From Mageeibacillus sp. UBA1212 (GTDB lineage: Bacteria; Bacillota; Clostridia; UBA1212): a stretch of 31,665 bases of DNA. The stretch is taken from NCBI GenBank assembly GCA_002309655.1, contig DBXM01000023.1:92412-124076 (forward strand). Reading direction: 5' to 3'. The position numbers and the translations under genes are program-made. Below, piece by piece: positions 23,085 through 31,085 of this stretch (position 1 is the first letter of the stretch; the number at the start of each line of letters is the position of its first letter). The notes beneath the pieces are model-generated. The model searched no databases, was not told where the DNA came from, and saw nothing but the letters and a program-made list of their open reading frames with translations.

Positions 23085-23960
23085 ATGATAACCCCTGATC
23101 TTAATAGCGAGCCTAGCTATACCTCTAAATCATATAATTACAGACCTAACTATGGAATAATCAATTATGAAGGCATCCGTCTGGTTTTGTCCGATCGTGC
23201 AGCCAATGACCCCTGTCTTAAGGAGATTATTGGAGATGCGCGTAATAGTATTCTAAAGAAATATTGGCCGTCAACTTGGCTAAATGTTCGCTTCTTATAT
23301 AAGAAGGATTGGTTTATGACCAACCACAAATCGGAAAACGATGAATTCGCCTTTGACTCATGTTTTGAAGAATGGAAAACAGCCATGCTCAACGAACAAG
23401 CTTCTTTGGTGGTTGCTAGCGATTCTGTTATTAGTAGAAATATCGAAATTCTCACTAATATCGAAATAACTCCTTCCGGTAACATCTTGATTGACCTAAG
23501 CGAAGATTTTATGCAATGCCTTATTGGTTTCTTCTATTGCAAACTCTCAACACTTATAAAAACCTTTGACGAAAAGCCTATCGTATACTCTTGCAAATAC
23601 ACAAACAACGTGTTGAAGGTTATGCTTCCATTGTTGTTCGCATCTTGGTATAACACTCGATATTATAAAGGCCTTCAATTGGAGTATTATTTTACAAACG
23701 CTACCGGTATTTCTTCGTATAGCTACGAGAGCACCAATTTATATGAATTGATGGGTAGAATTACGCGTGAAATTGATTTCAACACGCCTTTCAGTTTTAG
23801 TTTTAAAAACTCATATTCACTTAATCCACAGATTTGCTTCTCTAAAGATTTCTTCTCAAACAAAAAATGGAGTGACATGCGAGATTTGTTAGGCGTTGAA
23901 AGCACACCACCTATTATACATGACAGCATCGACATCAATTCATTACTTTTGAAATTATGA
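23085..23960 (+). CDS. hypothetical protein, AT-rich island
   Basis: The 291-aa product is not recognised. It is rich in Tyr, Phe, Ser and Asn. There is no signal peptide; the hydrophobic segment MQCLIGFFYCKLSTLI (near 145-160) and VMLPLLFASWYNTRYY (near 180-196) are the only candidates for membrane contact. No nuclease, ATPase or helix-turn-helix motif is seen. AAGGAG lies 12 bp before the ATG, a little far. It is convergent with the restriction operon and has the same AT-rich composition, so it was probably gained with the island. A phage-defence or effector role is conjecture from position only. Confidence 0.7.
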   Translation: MITPDLNSEPSYTSKSYNYRPNYGIINYEGIRLVLSDRAANDPCLKEIIGDARNSILKKYWPSTWLNVRFLYKKDWFMTNHKSENDEFAFDSCFEEWKTAMLNEQASLVVASDSVISRNIEILTNIEITPSGNILIDLSEDFMQCLIGFFYCKLSTLIKTFDEKPIVYSCKYTNNVLKVMLPLLFASWYNTRYYKGLQLEYYFTNATGISSYSYESTNLYELMGRITREIDFNTPFSFSFKNSYSLNPQICFSKDFFSNKKWSDMRDLLGVESTPPIIHDSIDINSLLLKL

Positions 23961-23982
23961 TGCCAGTATAAATCTGGAAATA

Positions 23983-23999
23983 ATGCTCTTTAAAAGCAT
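23983..23999 (-). terminator. weak hairpin between convergent genes
   Basis: ATGCT/AGCAT 5-bp stem with a 7-nt loop. On the minus strand it is followed by TATTTCC. Tentative end of the five-gene restriction operon. Confidence 0.3.
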
Positions 24000-24036
24000 C
24001 TATCCATGATATTTACACCCTAAGGAAACCAAATCA

Positions 24037-24966
24037 TCAAATATTGCAAACATAATATGATTGAGGCGTAATGATCCAGGAACCATCTGAAAGCGTTTTA
24101 CTTGGGTTCTGAATAATCAAGGGTTTATAGTCTCTGCTTGATAATGCGTCAATTTCAACCAAATAAATGTAATAAGCATCACCCAATAAAACGCTGGTTT
24201 TCTTTTCATTTTCAGACCAGTAAAAATGGGGCTTCCCATGAAACGATTTTACTTCAATATAACAATCATACTCGCATGAATCGCTGCTTTGGTAAGATAA
24301 AATATCGTATCCCGCAGAGACATCAATCTGAGAAATTCGCTTTGCTTTTTTTCCTGAATTTATGAGCTTGTTGTTTTCGTATTCCAAGACAAAAAGCTCG
24401 GCTTTTTCACCATCAAGTTGTTGCTGCTCAAGCTGTTTCAATAATACAGCTTGCGTTTTTTTTCTTGTAACTATAGAACACTGTTTCTCAAAGCATTTTT
24501 CGTATGCTGAAGAAACAATCAGTTTCCCATTAATAACAAAAAAGGCATCAATTGAGATGAGGAAGTTTCTAAAAACTGCAGCTGATAAAGTAAAAGCATT
24601 GATTGGGAGCTCAATAAATTTTGACTCTGCTGAATACTTAATCTCTGTACAGTTAAGCAAACCGTCCTGAATTACATAACCTATGGCCAGTTCTCCAATT
24701 TTAATAATCCGCTCTTCTGGCTCTTTGTCTCTGAGCAGCAATCCTTGATCTGTTATTTCGATTCTATTACTATCAAAGTGTATTATTTGTAAATCATCAA
24801 ACAAATAAAGCGCCGCAAGATAGTTTAACTCTGACGAGGGGGAAAAAGCGCACAAACTGCGAATTGCATCACAGGTTGTAGCATTCTTTTCAAAAATAAC
24901 AGAAAGGATAAGCTCTATTCCGGTTTTATTGCCTATAGAAGTATTACGTCTTAATTCTTCTCGCAT
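24037..24966 (-). CDS. DUF3883-like PD-(D/E)xK protein, last gene of the defence operon
   Basis: The 309-aa product has a helical N-terminal part that looks like a winged helix (residues about 15-75: LILSVIFEKNATTCDAIRSL, YLAALYLFDDLQIIHFDSNR, IEITDQGLLL). The C-terminal domain (about 190-305) has AGYDILSYQS, then YIEVKSFHGKPHFYWSENEK and LLGDAYYIYLVEI. This is the pattern of the DUF3883 (NOV C-terminal) domain, a PD-(D/E)xK-like fold: D in YDI, E-x-K in IEVK (near 235), a following S-x-N-E helix and the Y-x-(L/I)-Y strand. In defence loci this domain is attached to helicases and may cut or bind DNA. Its start overlaps the end of the SNF2 gene by 23 bp, so translation is coupled. Nuclease activity is inferred. 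Confidence 0.75.
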   Translation of the reverse strand: MREELRRNTSIGNKTGIELILSVIFEKNATTCDAIRSLCAFSPSSELNYLAALYLFDDLQIIHFDSNRIEITDQGLLLRDKEPEERIIKIGELAIGYVIQDGLLNCTEIKYSAESKFIELPINAFTLSAAVFRNFLISIDAFFVINGKLIVSSAYEKCFEKQCSIVTRKKTQAVLLKQLEQQQLDGEKAELFVLEYENNKLINSGKKAKRISQIDVSAGYDILSYQSSDSCEYDCYIEVKSFHGKPHFYWSENEKKTSVLLGDAYYIYLVEIDALSSRDYKPLIIQNPSKTLSDGSWIITPQSYYVCNI

Positions 24967-26908
24967 AATCTCTCAACACCGCCTTAACATCTTCGTCCCC
25001 GCCCATGTCCGTAGCATTGGAAAACAAAGGTATGGGCATTTTTTCCATTATCTCTATCATGCGTTGCTCTTTAATCTCTAGTCTTTCATCAATAGTTTGA
25101 TCTATTGAGCGATCCGAAACCAAATAGTAGTAATTAGTTTGAACGTTATTCGGTAACCCATATCTATGAATTCTATCTTTAGATTGAATAAAATGCGCCG
25201 CATTAAATGAACGTTCAAGATAAATTGCATTATGACATGCTTTGTGAAGGGATATTGATTCAGAAACAGCAAACGGATTGGCTATTAAAACTTTTAACTC
25301 GGAAGATAAAGAATTGAACTCTTTAATTATGACTTCACGTGTTAAATAATACTCTTCATTATCCGGGGTTAGTTCGTCGTTTGCAACTGGCGTTTCTCCA
25401 TAAAGTGTTTTATTGTATATACCCAAAGAGGTCAAATAAGAACTGAAGAACTCAATTGTTTTTATGTAACAAGCCCATACAACAACCTTGCCACCATCTG
25501 CAATTATATCATTAATTATTTCTTTTGCTTTTTCAAATTTCGCAGGAATGCCGTTATAGGAATAATCTCGTATCAATCGAAAAATACTATCATCTTCCTC
25601 TACTCCAGCAAAGTCAATACCTTCAATTTTTGCAAAATCAGCAAGCGGCTGCTCTAGTAATAATGGATTTGAAGCTGCTTGCATCAATCTAATTATTCTG
25701 GCCTTTGTCACTACACTCTTGAATAATTTTTCATCAGGGCTCATAAGATCTCGGATATAAGCCTGTTCAATAAAATCATATATCCGTTGCTGATCTTCCT
25801 TCATATGAACGATAATAGGAGGATGAACAGTAGCTGCAGGAATTCCCAAATCGGACTTTTTAACTCGAATGAAGTAGGGCGAAATCTGATCAATTAACTG
25901 TTCAACACGATTATCATCATCTCTTTTTGACATATCTTTCAACTGCCCGATTTGAAAGCGAATCACTCTCTTGGTGGGCCAGATGAATTTGAAGAGGTTG
26001 TACAAATCTTCATAACCATTCGGTGCTGGCGTCCCGCTTAGAACGACACGCGAGCTACAATCTTCTGCAAGCGACATTACCGCCTGTGCATAAACACTGT
26101 TTTCTGAAGTATTCTTTATTTTATGAGCCTCATCTAGCACTACCATTACACGGTGTTTTCTCAGAAAATATTTCAATTCGTCAACAATGGAATCAACCGA
26201 TTGATATGCTAATAATGTTAATTCGGCTGGATCATTATCATACAAGTATTGCTTTTTCGCGTCAGGGGTTATTCCGGATAGCCTTTTTGATACCACTTTT
26301 GATCCGAAACATTCCTCATACTCCATTTCCCATGGCGCAAATGAACTCAAAGGTCCAATAATCAAAAGCCTATCAATCTTTTTAATATCAGAATCCGGTA
26401 GATTTTTTAAATACGCGTAGGCACCATAAACCACGCTTGTCTTCCCGGCACCAGGCACAGAGAAATTACAAGCATTTTGCGAAAAAGCGAGATGATAAGC
26501 AGAAAGCATTTGTAGCGGGTATAACGTTCGCCTGGGCATTTGGTCAATAAGAACATTCTTGAATGCATTAAGGTCATTCAAGTCACAATTATTATTTCGT
26601 ATTGACAAAGCTTTTTGTGAAAACGCCGAAAACCTGCTTTCTTCAGACAAATATCTTGAAACAACATCATTAGATTTATCAGAGTACTCTGTTTCAATTC
26701 CACATAGTTTCGCCAGATAATCAATTCGCTCAAAGCAACGATGGAAATCAACTACATTTGAAATTTCAATTCTGTCATCTTCGACCAGACATTCAAACGA
26801 GTCGCGCATCAATCTATTAGCACGACGGTTGTTGGTTAAAGTCTTAACGCATCCTGTTAGCAAAACTGTTGAGTCGTCTGTTGTTTCAATAAAAAGTTTC
26901 ATTGTCAT
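24944..26908 (-). CDS. SNF2-type superfamily 2 helicase/translocase
   Basis: The product (654 aa from this start) is an SF2 ATPase of SNF2 type. Residues about 1-120 are a specific N-terminal region. Motifs in order: PLQMLSAYHLAFSQNACNFSVPGAGKTS (Q motif and Walker A, near 150), LLIIGPLSSFAPW (Ia), VLDEAHKIKN (II, near 256), LSGTPAPNGYEDLYNLF (III, near 289), VVVWACYIKTIEFFSSYL (IV), VLIANPFAVSESISLHKA (V) and QSKDRIHRYGL (VI, near 572). It probably translocates on duplex DNA. The SNF2 helicases of Dnd/Dpd-like and CglI-type restriction systems are the closest functional analogies I know. I start it at ATG 26906-26908, which overlaps the upstream stop as ATGA; ATG 26900-26902 is the alternative. 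Confidence 0.9.
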   Translation of the reverse strand: MTMKLFIETTDDSTVLLTGCVKTLTNNRRANRLMRDSFECLVEDDRIEISNVVDFHRCFERIDYLAKLCGIETEYSDKSNDVVSRYLSEESRFSAFSQKALSIRNNNCDLNDLNAFKNVLIDQMPRRTLYPLQMLSAYHLAFSQNACNFSVPGAGKTSVVYGAYAYLKNLPDSDIKKIDRLLIIGPLSSFAPWEMEYEECFGSKVVSKRLSGITPDAKKQYLYDNDPAELTLLAYQSVDSIVDELKYFLRKHRVMVVLDEAHKIKNTSENSVYAQAVMSLAEDCSSRVVLSGTPAPNGYEDLYNLFKFIWPTKRVIRFQIGQLKDMSKRDDDNRVEQLIDQISPYFIRVKKSDLGIPAATVHPPIIVHMKEDQQRIYDFIEQAYIRDLMSPDEKLFKSVVTKARIIRLMQAASNPLLLEQPLADFAKIEGIDFAGVEEDDSIFRLIRDYSYNGIPAKFEKAKEIINDIIADGGKVVVWACYIKTIEFFSSYLTSLGIYNKTLYGETPVANDELTPDNEEYYLTREVIIKEFNSLSSELKVLIANPFAVSESISLHKACHNAIYLERSFNAAHFIQSKDRIHRYGLPNNVQTNYYYLVSDRSIDQTIDERLEIKEQRMIEIMEKMPIPLFSNATDMGGDEDVKAVLRDYARRIKT

Positions 26909-28227
26909 TTTTCCAACATCTTCTTGTATTCCCAAATAAGCGATCCAATATCTTTCACATATTGTTTGACATTGGCGTCATTCCTAAATGAAGGTTGATC
27001 AGTATCTATGCTTTCCAAAACATCCAATGCTTTCTGTAAAAGTTTTATCGGGTTGTCAGCTGCCTGCTTGTTGTCGAGCCTGTCCTTGCTACGATTGTAG
27101 TTACCAAGCATTAAACCAGAAACCTTGCTTTTCCAAGAATTATCACGAGCACGTAGCAATCTTGTGATGTCTGCCCCATTAGCATTATTTCTGATTTCAT
27201 CCACCGATTCTTCTGCATCAGTTATTGGATCTATTTTCTCAAAATGGAAATCCCTAAACGATGTCCAGATGTCTTTACACCCAAAAAAACTTCTGTTTGG
27301 GTTCCCTACCGAAGGCTTTGTTATTATGTTTCGAAAGTCTGTTTGGTCAAAACCGCTTCTAATGTAGTCAAACGATATTAATTTCAGGTCAGTGGTATCT
27401 ATTTCTGGATCAAAATCCCACATACTCGCCACACTGCCTGAAGAATAACCTTTTAACGCCGAGTATAGTTTTTGAAAAGAATCCTCATTCTTATCAAGGA
27501 GAGTGTATATGCCATCATAGTGGTAGTTTTGTAAATACTCGTCCATTAACTTAAGTACGCCAAGATATAAATCTATCTTGCTTGTGTCCGGTTCTCCATT
27601 TGCTTTAGTCTCACCCATGAAACTGGCAATCTCTTTACGCGTGAATCCTTCGTCATACAAATCTTGGCATTTAAGATATTTCTCTATGGGATTATAATCA
27701 ACCTTCGCATCTTCGCCCATTTGATATGTTGTCTCGAGGCGAAGAATTTCTTTGCGATCGGCATCTACCGGAAGAATCACCGCGATAAAGTAATTGCAGT
27801 GCTGCTTTTGATTTGGCGGTATAGTTTCGTCTCGGCGTATACTGTTAAGTAACGAGGCTCTTCTGTTTCCATCAATAATTTTCCCATCTGCCGTGACTAT
27901 TCCATATTTCTGCTGGTGGTCGTAAAGAAGACTCATTCGTGTTTTTTTATTTGCATCTTCTTTTGATTCCCAAAGAAACTTTTCAATAATGCGACTATCC
28001 TCTTCATTCTCGGGGTCCAAGGGTCGATTTTGTTTTTCATACGATTTAACTATACTTCCAATTCTTCCATTTAGCTTGTTGTAAACCAAATATTCGAGTG
28101 GAATCATATATGCATCAAATGTTCGTCGCTCCCCGTGGTACAAAATCGGAATTCCAGTCATACACGGTTTCGAGATTTTAGGATCTTGTAGTTTTGCAAG
28201 GGCAGCTTTTCTTTCCTGAGCAGTCAT
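26905..28227 (-). CDS. ParB/DndB-like protein with DGNRR motif
   Basis: The 440-aa product contains TADGKIIDGNRRASLLNSI (112-130), the DG(N/Q)(R/H)R signature of the ParB/sulfiredoxin-like fold also found in DndB and DGQHR proteins. It is preceded by MIPLEYLVYN and an IGSIVKSYE segment in the position where ParB N-terminal domains have their first strands. FTRKEIASFMGETKANGEPDTSKIDLYLGVLKLMDEYL (195-230) looks like the helix-turn-helix of ParB proteins. The C-terminal third is helical and ends in EYKKMLEK. In DNA-modification islands such proteins regulate or recognise DNA; a CTPase or nuclease activity cannot be decided here. It starts 3 bp after the endonuclease gene and overlaps the helicase gene by 4 bp. 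Confidence 0.8.
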   Translation of the reverse strand: MTAQERKAALAKLQDPKISKPCMTGIPILYHGERRTFDAYMIPLEYLVYNKLNGRIGSIVKSYEKQNRPLDPENEEDSRIIEKFLWESKEDANKKTRMSLLYDHQQKYGIVTADGKIIDGNRRASLLNSIRRDETIPPNQKQHCNYFIAVILPVDADRKEILRLETTYQMGEDAKVDYNPIEKYLKCQDLYDEGFTRKEIASFMGETKANGEPDTSKIDLYLGVLKLMDEYLQNYHYDGIYTLLDKNEDSFQKLYSALKGYSSGSVASMWDFDPEIDTTDLKLISFDYIRSGFDQTDFRNIITKPSVGNPNRSFFGCKDIWTSFRDFHFEKIDPITDAEESVDEIRNNANGADITRLLRARDNSWKSKVSGLMLGNYNRSKDRLDNKQAADNPIKLLQKALDVLESIDTDQPSFRNDANVKQYVKDIGSLIWEYKKMLEK

Positions 28228-28230
28228 AAG

Positions 28231-29148
28231 TTATTCCTCCATGCTATATCTAATTATTTGATCGAGAAGTCCAATATTGGCAATGTTTAATGTGTAATCT
28301 GAATTATCGAAAATGGTTCTAAAGTCCGATTGTCTCCCAACCCAACCTGCACCTTCCAAAACACTCACAATAATCATCTTACACCCTTTATCTTTTATTT
28401 GTTTTCTCGTATCTTTGATTTTATCAGCATACTTACTCTGTGTGCTGGACGTGGTGATATTGTAAGAGCAATCAATTACTATCCTTGGATTTTCAACGTC
28501 CGGAATAGCAAACAAAAAACTCTTATCTAAACAAATTATGATTTTGTTTTTAGCGTAAGTTAATCCTTCTAGGTCGCAGGTTAGTCTTACTGATTCTTCA
28601 ACTTTTTTGTTAACGACTCCCGCCACGCTATTGTTATACTTAACATCAAGTCTGCTTTTTGCCAGCCGAGTTAACTCGTTATTATCCGTTAGTCTGGCCA
28701 TTGTTGAGGAGTCAATTTTGAAACTATCACGGTAAAAATCAGGGATTTTCCTTTTATACCGTTCTGAATTTGCACCGTTCATAAGCAACTCACAAACATC
28801 TTCCATTAAGGATTGATTGTCTAAAATCATGCTTCGAGTTTTTTCTAGCGACCATTCCGTTGAGAAAATGTATTTTCGTTCTCGCCTTAACATAGAAATA
28901 ATTCGCTTGAATTTTTCTTCTGATACTTCCATTAAACTCAAAATATTGCCCAGCGAATCCTTATCAGAGGCAATATAATCCTTAAGCCCATCTTTTGTAT
29001 CGATTTTCGTCAATTTCGTTGATAAGGAATTAACAGCGGCATTAACTTCTTTGGCAACAGAATCTTCAAGTTCTCTGTCTATCCAAAACATTGTAATTGT
29101 CTTAATTAAATCCTCATACGATATTTTTTCTGGCTTGTTCACAGTCAA
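28231..29148 (-). CDS. DpnII/MboI-like type II restriction endonuclease candidate
   Basis: The 305-aa product follows the methyltransferase gene with an ATGA overlap (29145-29148), the usual place for the cognate endonuclease. The N-terminal 200 residues are helical. The C-terminal domain reads IPDVENPRIVIDCSYNITTSSTQSKYADKI (215-244), then IIVSVLEGAGWVGRQSDFRTIFDNSDYTLNI (259-289) and GLLDQII. This resembles the DpnII family, where PD, an acidic strand, a S-K helix, and DG-x-GW plus DY-x-(L/F)N motifs occur. The catalytic acid/lysine part here is D226-C-S, which departs from a normal (D/E)xK; Lys239 in QSKY could substitute. Family membership is from motif order by eye, so activity and target site remain open. 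Confidence 0.68.
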   Translation of the reverse strand: MTVNKPEKISYEDLIKTITMFWIDRELEDSVAKEVNAAVNSLSTKLTKIDTKDGLKDYIASDKDSLGNILSLMEVSEEKFKRIISMLRRERKYIFSTEWSLEKTRSMILDNQSLMEDVCELLMNGANSERYKRKIPDFYRDSFKIDSSTMARLTDNNELTRLAKSRLDVKYNNSVAGVVNKKVEESVRLTCDLEGLTYAKNKIIICLDKSFLFAIPDVENPRIVIDCSYNITTSSTQSKYADKIKDTRKQIKDKGCKMIIVSVLEGAGWVGRQSDFRTIFDNSDYTLNIANIGLLDQIIRYSMEE

Positions 29149-30485
29149 ACACCTCCATAAATCTTAGCGAGTTTTGCGGCAACACTTTTGATTACAGGCA
29201 CACAAACGGTGTTCCCTAGTAAATCATAGCCTAAATCCATGCCTTTTTGAGTCTTTCCAAAATCATCCAGTGAATACCAATCCGGATAGCCAAATAGGCG
29301 AAGTCCCTCTCTAAGTGATAAATGCCTTAACCCGCCTCCATCAATTACTCCTAATGTGGCCATATCCATTGCCACAAGCGTAGGCGTAACTTCATCAGGA
29401 GATAGTATTCGAGTGAAGTCAAAGCTTAATTTCCCGGACACAATATTAAAACCTTTGGGCTTTGTTTCATCAGAAACCCTATCATATGCTTTGCGTCCTG
29501 ATGCAATATCTTCTTCAACAACTATCCTTTTCTTGGGGTGTTCAAGTACCAAATATCCTTTCTCTACCAAATCATCAAGTATCTCCTCAAGATTTTCCGA
29601 ATCAAAAAAAGATCTAATTTGCTCTGTAGTTAATGGCATACCGTCCATCCAGTCTATTCCAATTACTTTTGCCCAGTGCTTTTTTCTCCGTTCCTTTAAA
29701 AGTGCGTTTAATAATTCTTTTTCCTGATCAGTAACATGCCCTCTTAGCTCAACATCCCAGCTGTGTATATTGTCAATTCCTCCGCGTTTGTCCTTTATTG
29801 CTTTTCCGTATAATTCCTCGGGCTTATATTTCTCAAAAAGCTGTTTTGTGAACTCGCTCTCAACAGTTGGCAGTCCGCTTTCCATAACATCCCTAAAAGT
29901 TGACCTTGAAGTCTTAAACCCGGAAAACGCTACTTTTTCCCTAGTCGTCCCAACAATGTAAATGCGATTTCGGCTTTGCGCTAGACCGAATTTTTGAGCA
30001 TCCAACACTTTCCATGATACTTGATAATTAAGTTCAGATCCGAGTTTATATAGAATAGTACTCAAAGTGCGTCCGATTTTGTCGGTAGGATTCTCTTTAT
30101 CATGTGTGACTAAACCTTCGACATTTTCCAAAATAAAACCATACGGACGCTTTTCTCGCAAAATGCGCTCAACTTCAAAAAACAAGGTTCCTCGTGTATC
30201 AAGAAACCCTCTCTGTTTTCCAGCAACACTGAAAGCCTGACAAGGGAAACCAGCAAGTAAAAAATCAAAATCTGGTATTTCAGAGCTGTCTATCGTAGTA
30301 ATGTCTCCCCGAATGGTTTTTGCTCCGAAATTAGTGGTTAGTGCTTTTACAGCAGCCGGTTTTATTTCTGAAGTCAAAACACATTCTGTTTGATAGCCTG
30401 CTTCCTCGAAAGCTTGAACGAACCCAAGCCTTATACCTCCAAGACCGGCAAATAAATCAACGTATTTGACTTTTCTTTGCTTCAT
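29145..30485 (-). CDS. DNA (cytosine-5-)-methyltransferase
   Basis: The 446-aa product is a complete C5 methyltransferase that uses S-adenosylmethionine to make 5-methylcytosine. Motifs: I VDLFAGLGGIRLGF (9-22), IV AGFPCQAFSVAG with nucleophile Cys82, VI ILENVEGL (E120), VIII LAQSRNRIYIVG (168-179), IX TRILSPDEVTPTLVA and X LLGNTVCVPV. The region between VIII and IX (about 185-365) is long and carries the target-recognition domain plus a helical insert. ATG 30483-30485 is chosen because GGAGGG lies 4-5 bp before it; the in-frame ATG at 30497 has no ribosome site. It is the first gene of the five-gene operon and protects the host from the presumed restriction activity. Confidence 0.95.
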   Translation of the reverse strand: MKQRKVKYVDLFAGLGGIRLGFVQAFEEAGYQTECVLTSEIKPAAVKALTTNFGAKTIRGDITTIDSSEIPDFDFLLAGFPCQAFSVAGKQRGFLDTRGTLFFEVERILREKRPYGFILENVEGLVTHDKENPTDKIGRTLSTILYKLGSELNYQVSWKVLDAQKFGLAQSRNRIYIVGTTREKVAFSGFKTSRSTFRDVMESGLPTVESEFTKQLFEKYKPEELYGKAIKDKRGGIDNIHSWDVELRGHVTDQEKELLNALLKERRKKHWAKVIGIDWMDGMPLTTEQIRSFFDSENLEEILDDLVEKGYLVLEHPKKRIVVEEDIASGRKAYDRVSDETKPKGFNIVSGKLSFDFTRILSPDEVTPTLVAMDMATLGVIDGGGLRHLSLREGLRLFGYPDWYSLDDFGKTQKGMDLGYDLLGNTVCVPVIKSVAAKLAKIYGGV

Positions 30486-30536
30486 TTTTCCCTCCATGCA
30501 TTAATTGCTTTAAATGCGCTTTAGTCGCCACCTGGA

Positions 30537-30827
30537 TTACATTGTAATTATAACATATTTGTCATCTGCGTCAACCCAAATCGCAACAAGGACCGCGTCA
30601 GGTTGTTGGCACTTTAAGAGTTTATTCATCAGAATTTGCGTCCCGCTTGTAGCATCGTATAAGTAGTTTTCTCTGTCTTCTCTGAAGATTTCCGTGAGCT
30701 TCTTTACGATAACTGTCCGCTTCTTTTCAATCAGTTGACGGTATACTTTGAGTCAATGTTTCTTGCGTAGATCTATCCTTTCTTATTCCGCTTCTTTGTC
30801 TTTGTGAACACGTATGTCTGAAGGCAT
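30537..30827 (-). pseudogene. broken reading frame upstream of the methyltransferase gene
   Basis: From ATG 30825-30827 (MPSDIRVHKDKEAE) one frame of 97 codons runs to a TAA at 30537 but is interrupted by TAA after 14 codons and by TGA at codon 24. The remaining uninterrupted 72 codons are protein-like: QLIEKKRTVIVKKLTEIFRE, then LYDATSGTQILMNKLL and PDAVLVAIWVDADDKYVIIT. I do not recognise the family. The even amino-acid text suggests a gene that decayed by point mutation. The promoter of the methyltransferase operon lies inside its 3' end. Confidence 0.4.
30547..30574 (-). promoter_or_regulatory. promoter of the methyltransferase/restriction operon
   Basis: TTGACG (30569-30574), 16-bp spacer, TATAAT (30547-30552), about 60 bp before the methyltransferase ATG. 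No other strong promoter or terminator was seen inside the operon, so all five genes are probably read from here. Confidence 0.72.
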
Positions 30828-30900
30828 TACATACCCGCGGTTTTTATGTTCAAAACTCCCAACAACTATTTTACACCAATACTGACATTGAAGGTGTTTA

Positions 30901-30929
30901 TTGATTAACCTTCTTTTTTATCTTATAAT
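30901..30929 (+). promoter_or_regulatory. promoter of the AIPR-like gene
   Basis: TTGATT (30901-30906), 17-bp spacer, TATAAT (30924-30929). Downstream a perfect palindrome GGGTGCACCC (30956-30965) overlaps the ribosome site of a 20-codon frame, which could serve as operator or RNA hairpin. Confidence 0.75.
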
Positions 30930-30965
30930 ATGTACACAAGAAATACTAGTAAAGGGGGTGCACCC

Positions 30966-31028
30966 GTGAGAGAACTGCCAGACGATAAATCAAACACTAA
31001 TATATCGAGTAGCGAACAGACGCATTGA
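30966..31028 (+). CDS. possible 20-residue leader peptide
   Basis: GTG 30966 follows AAAGGGGG and the 10-bp palindrome. The frame encodes 20 residues beginning MRELPDDKSNT and stops at TGA 31026-31028, 57 bp before the AIPR-like gene. It has no family resemblance and could be chance or the scar of a lost gene. Confidence 0.3.
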   Translation: MRELPDDKSNTNISSSEQTH

Positions 31029-31085
31029 TATACCACATCTTCTTACAGTCGTTGTTATCCTTAAAATAAAGAAAGCGAGCCTAAA

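Noticed and set aside
24037..30485. DISARM system
   Set aside because: A C5 methyltransferase and a helicase are present, but there is no DrmB (DUF1998) or PLD-type DrmC, and the helicase is SNF2-like without a DUF1998 partner.
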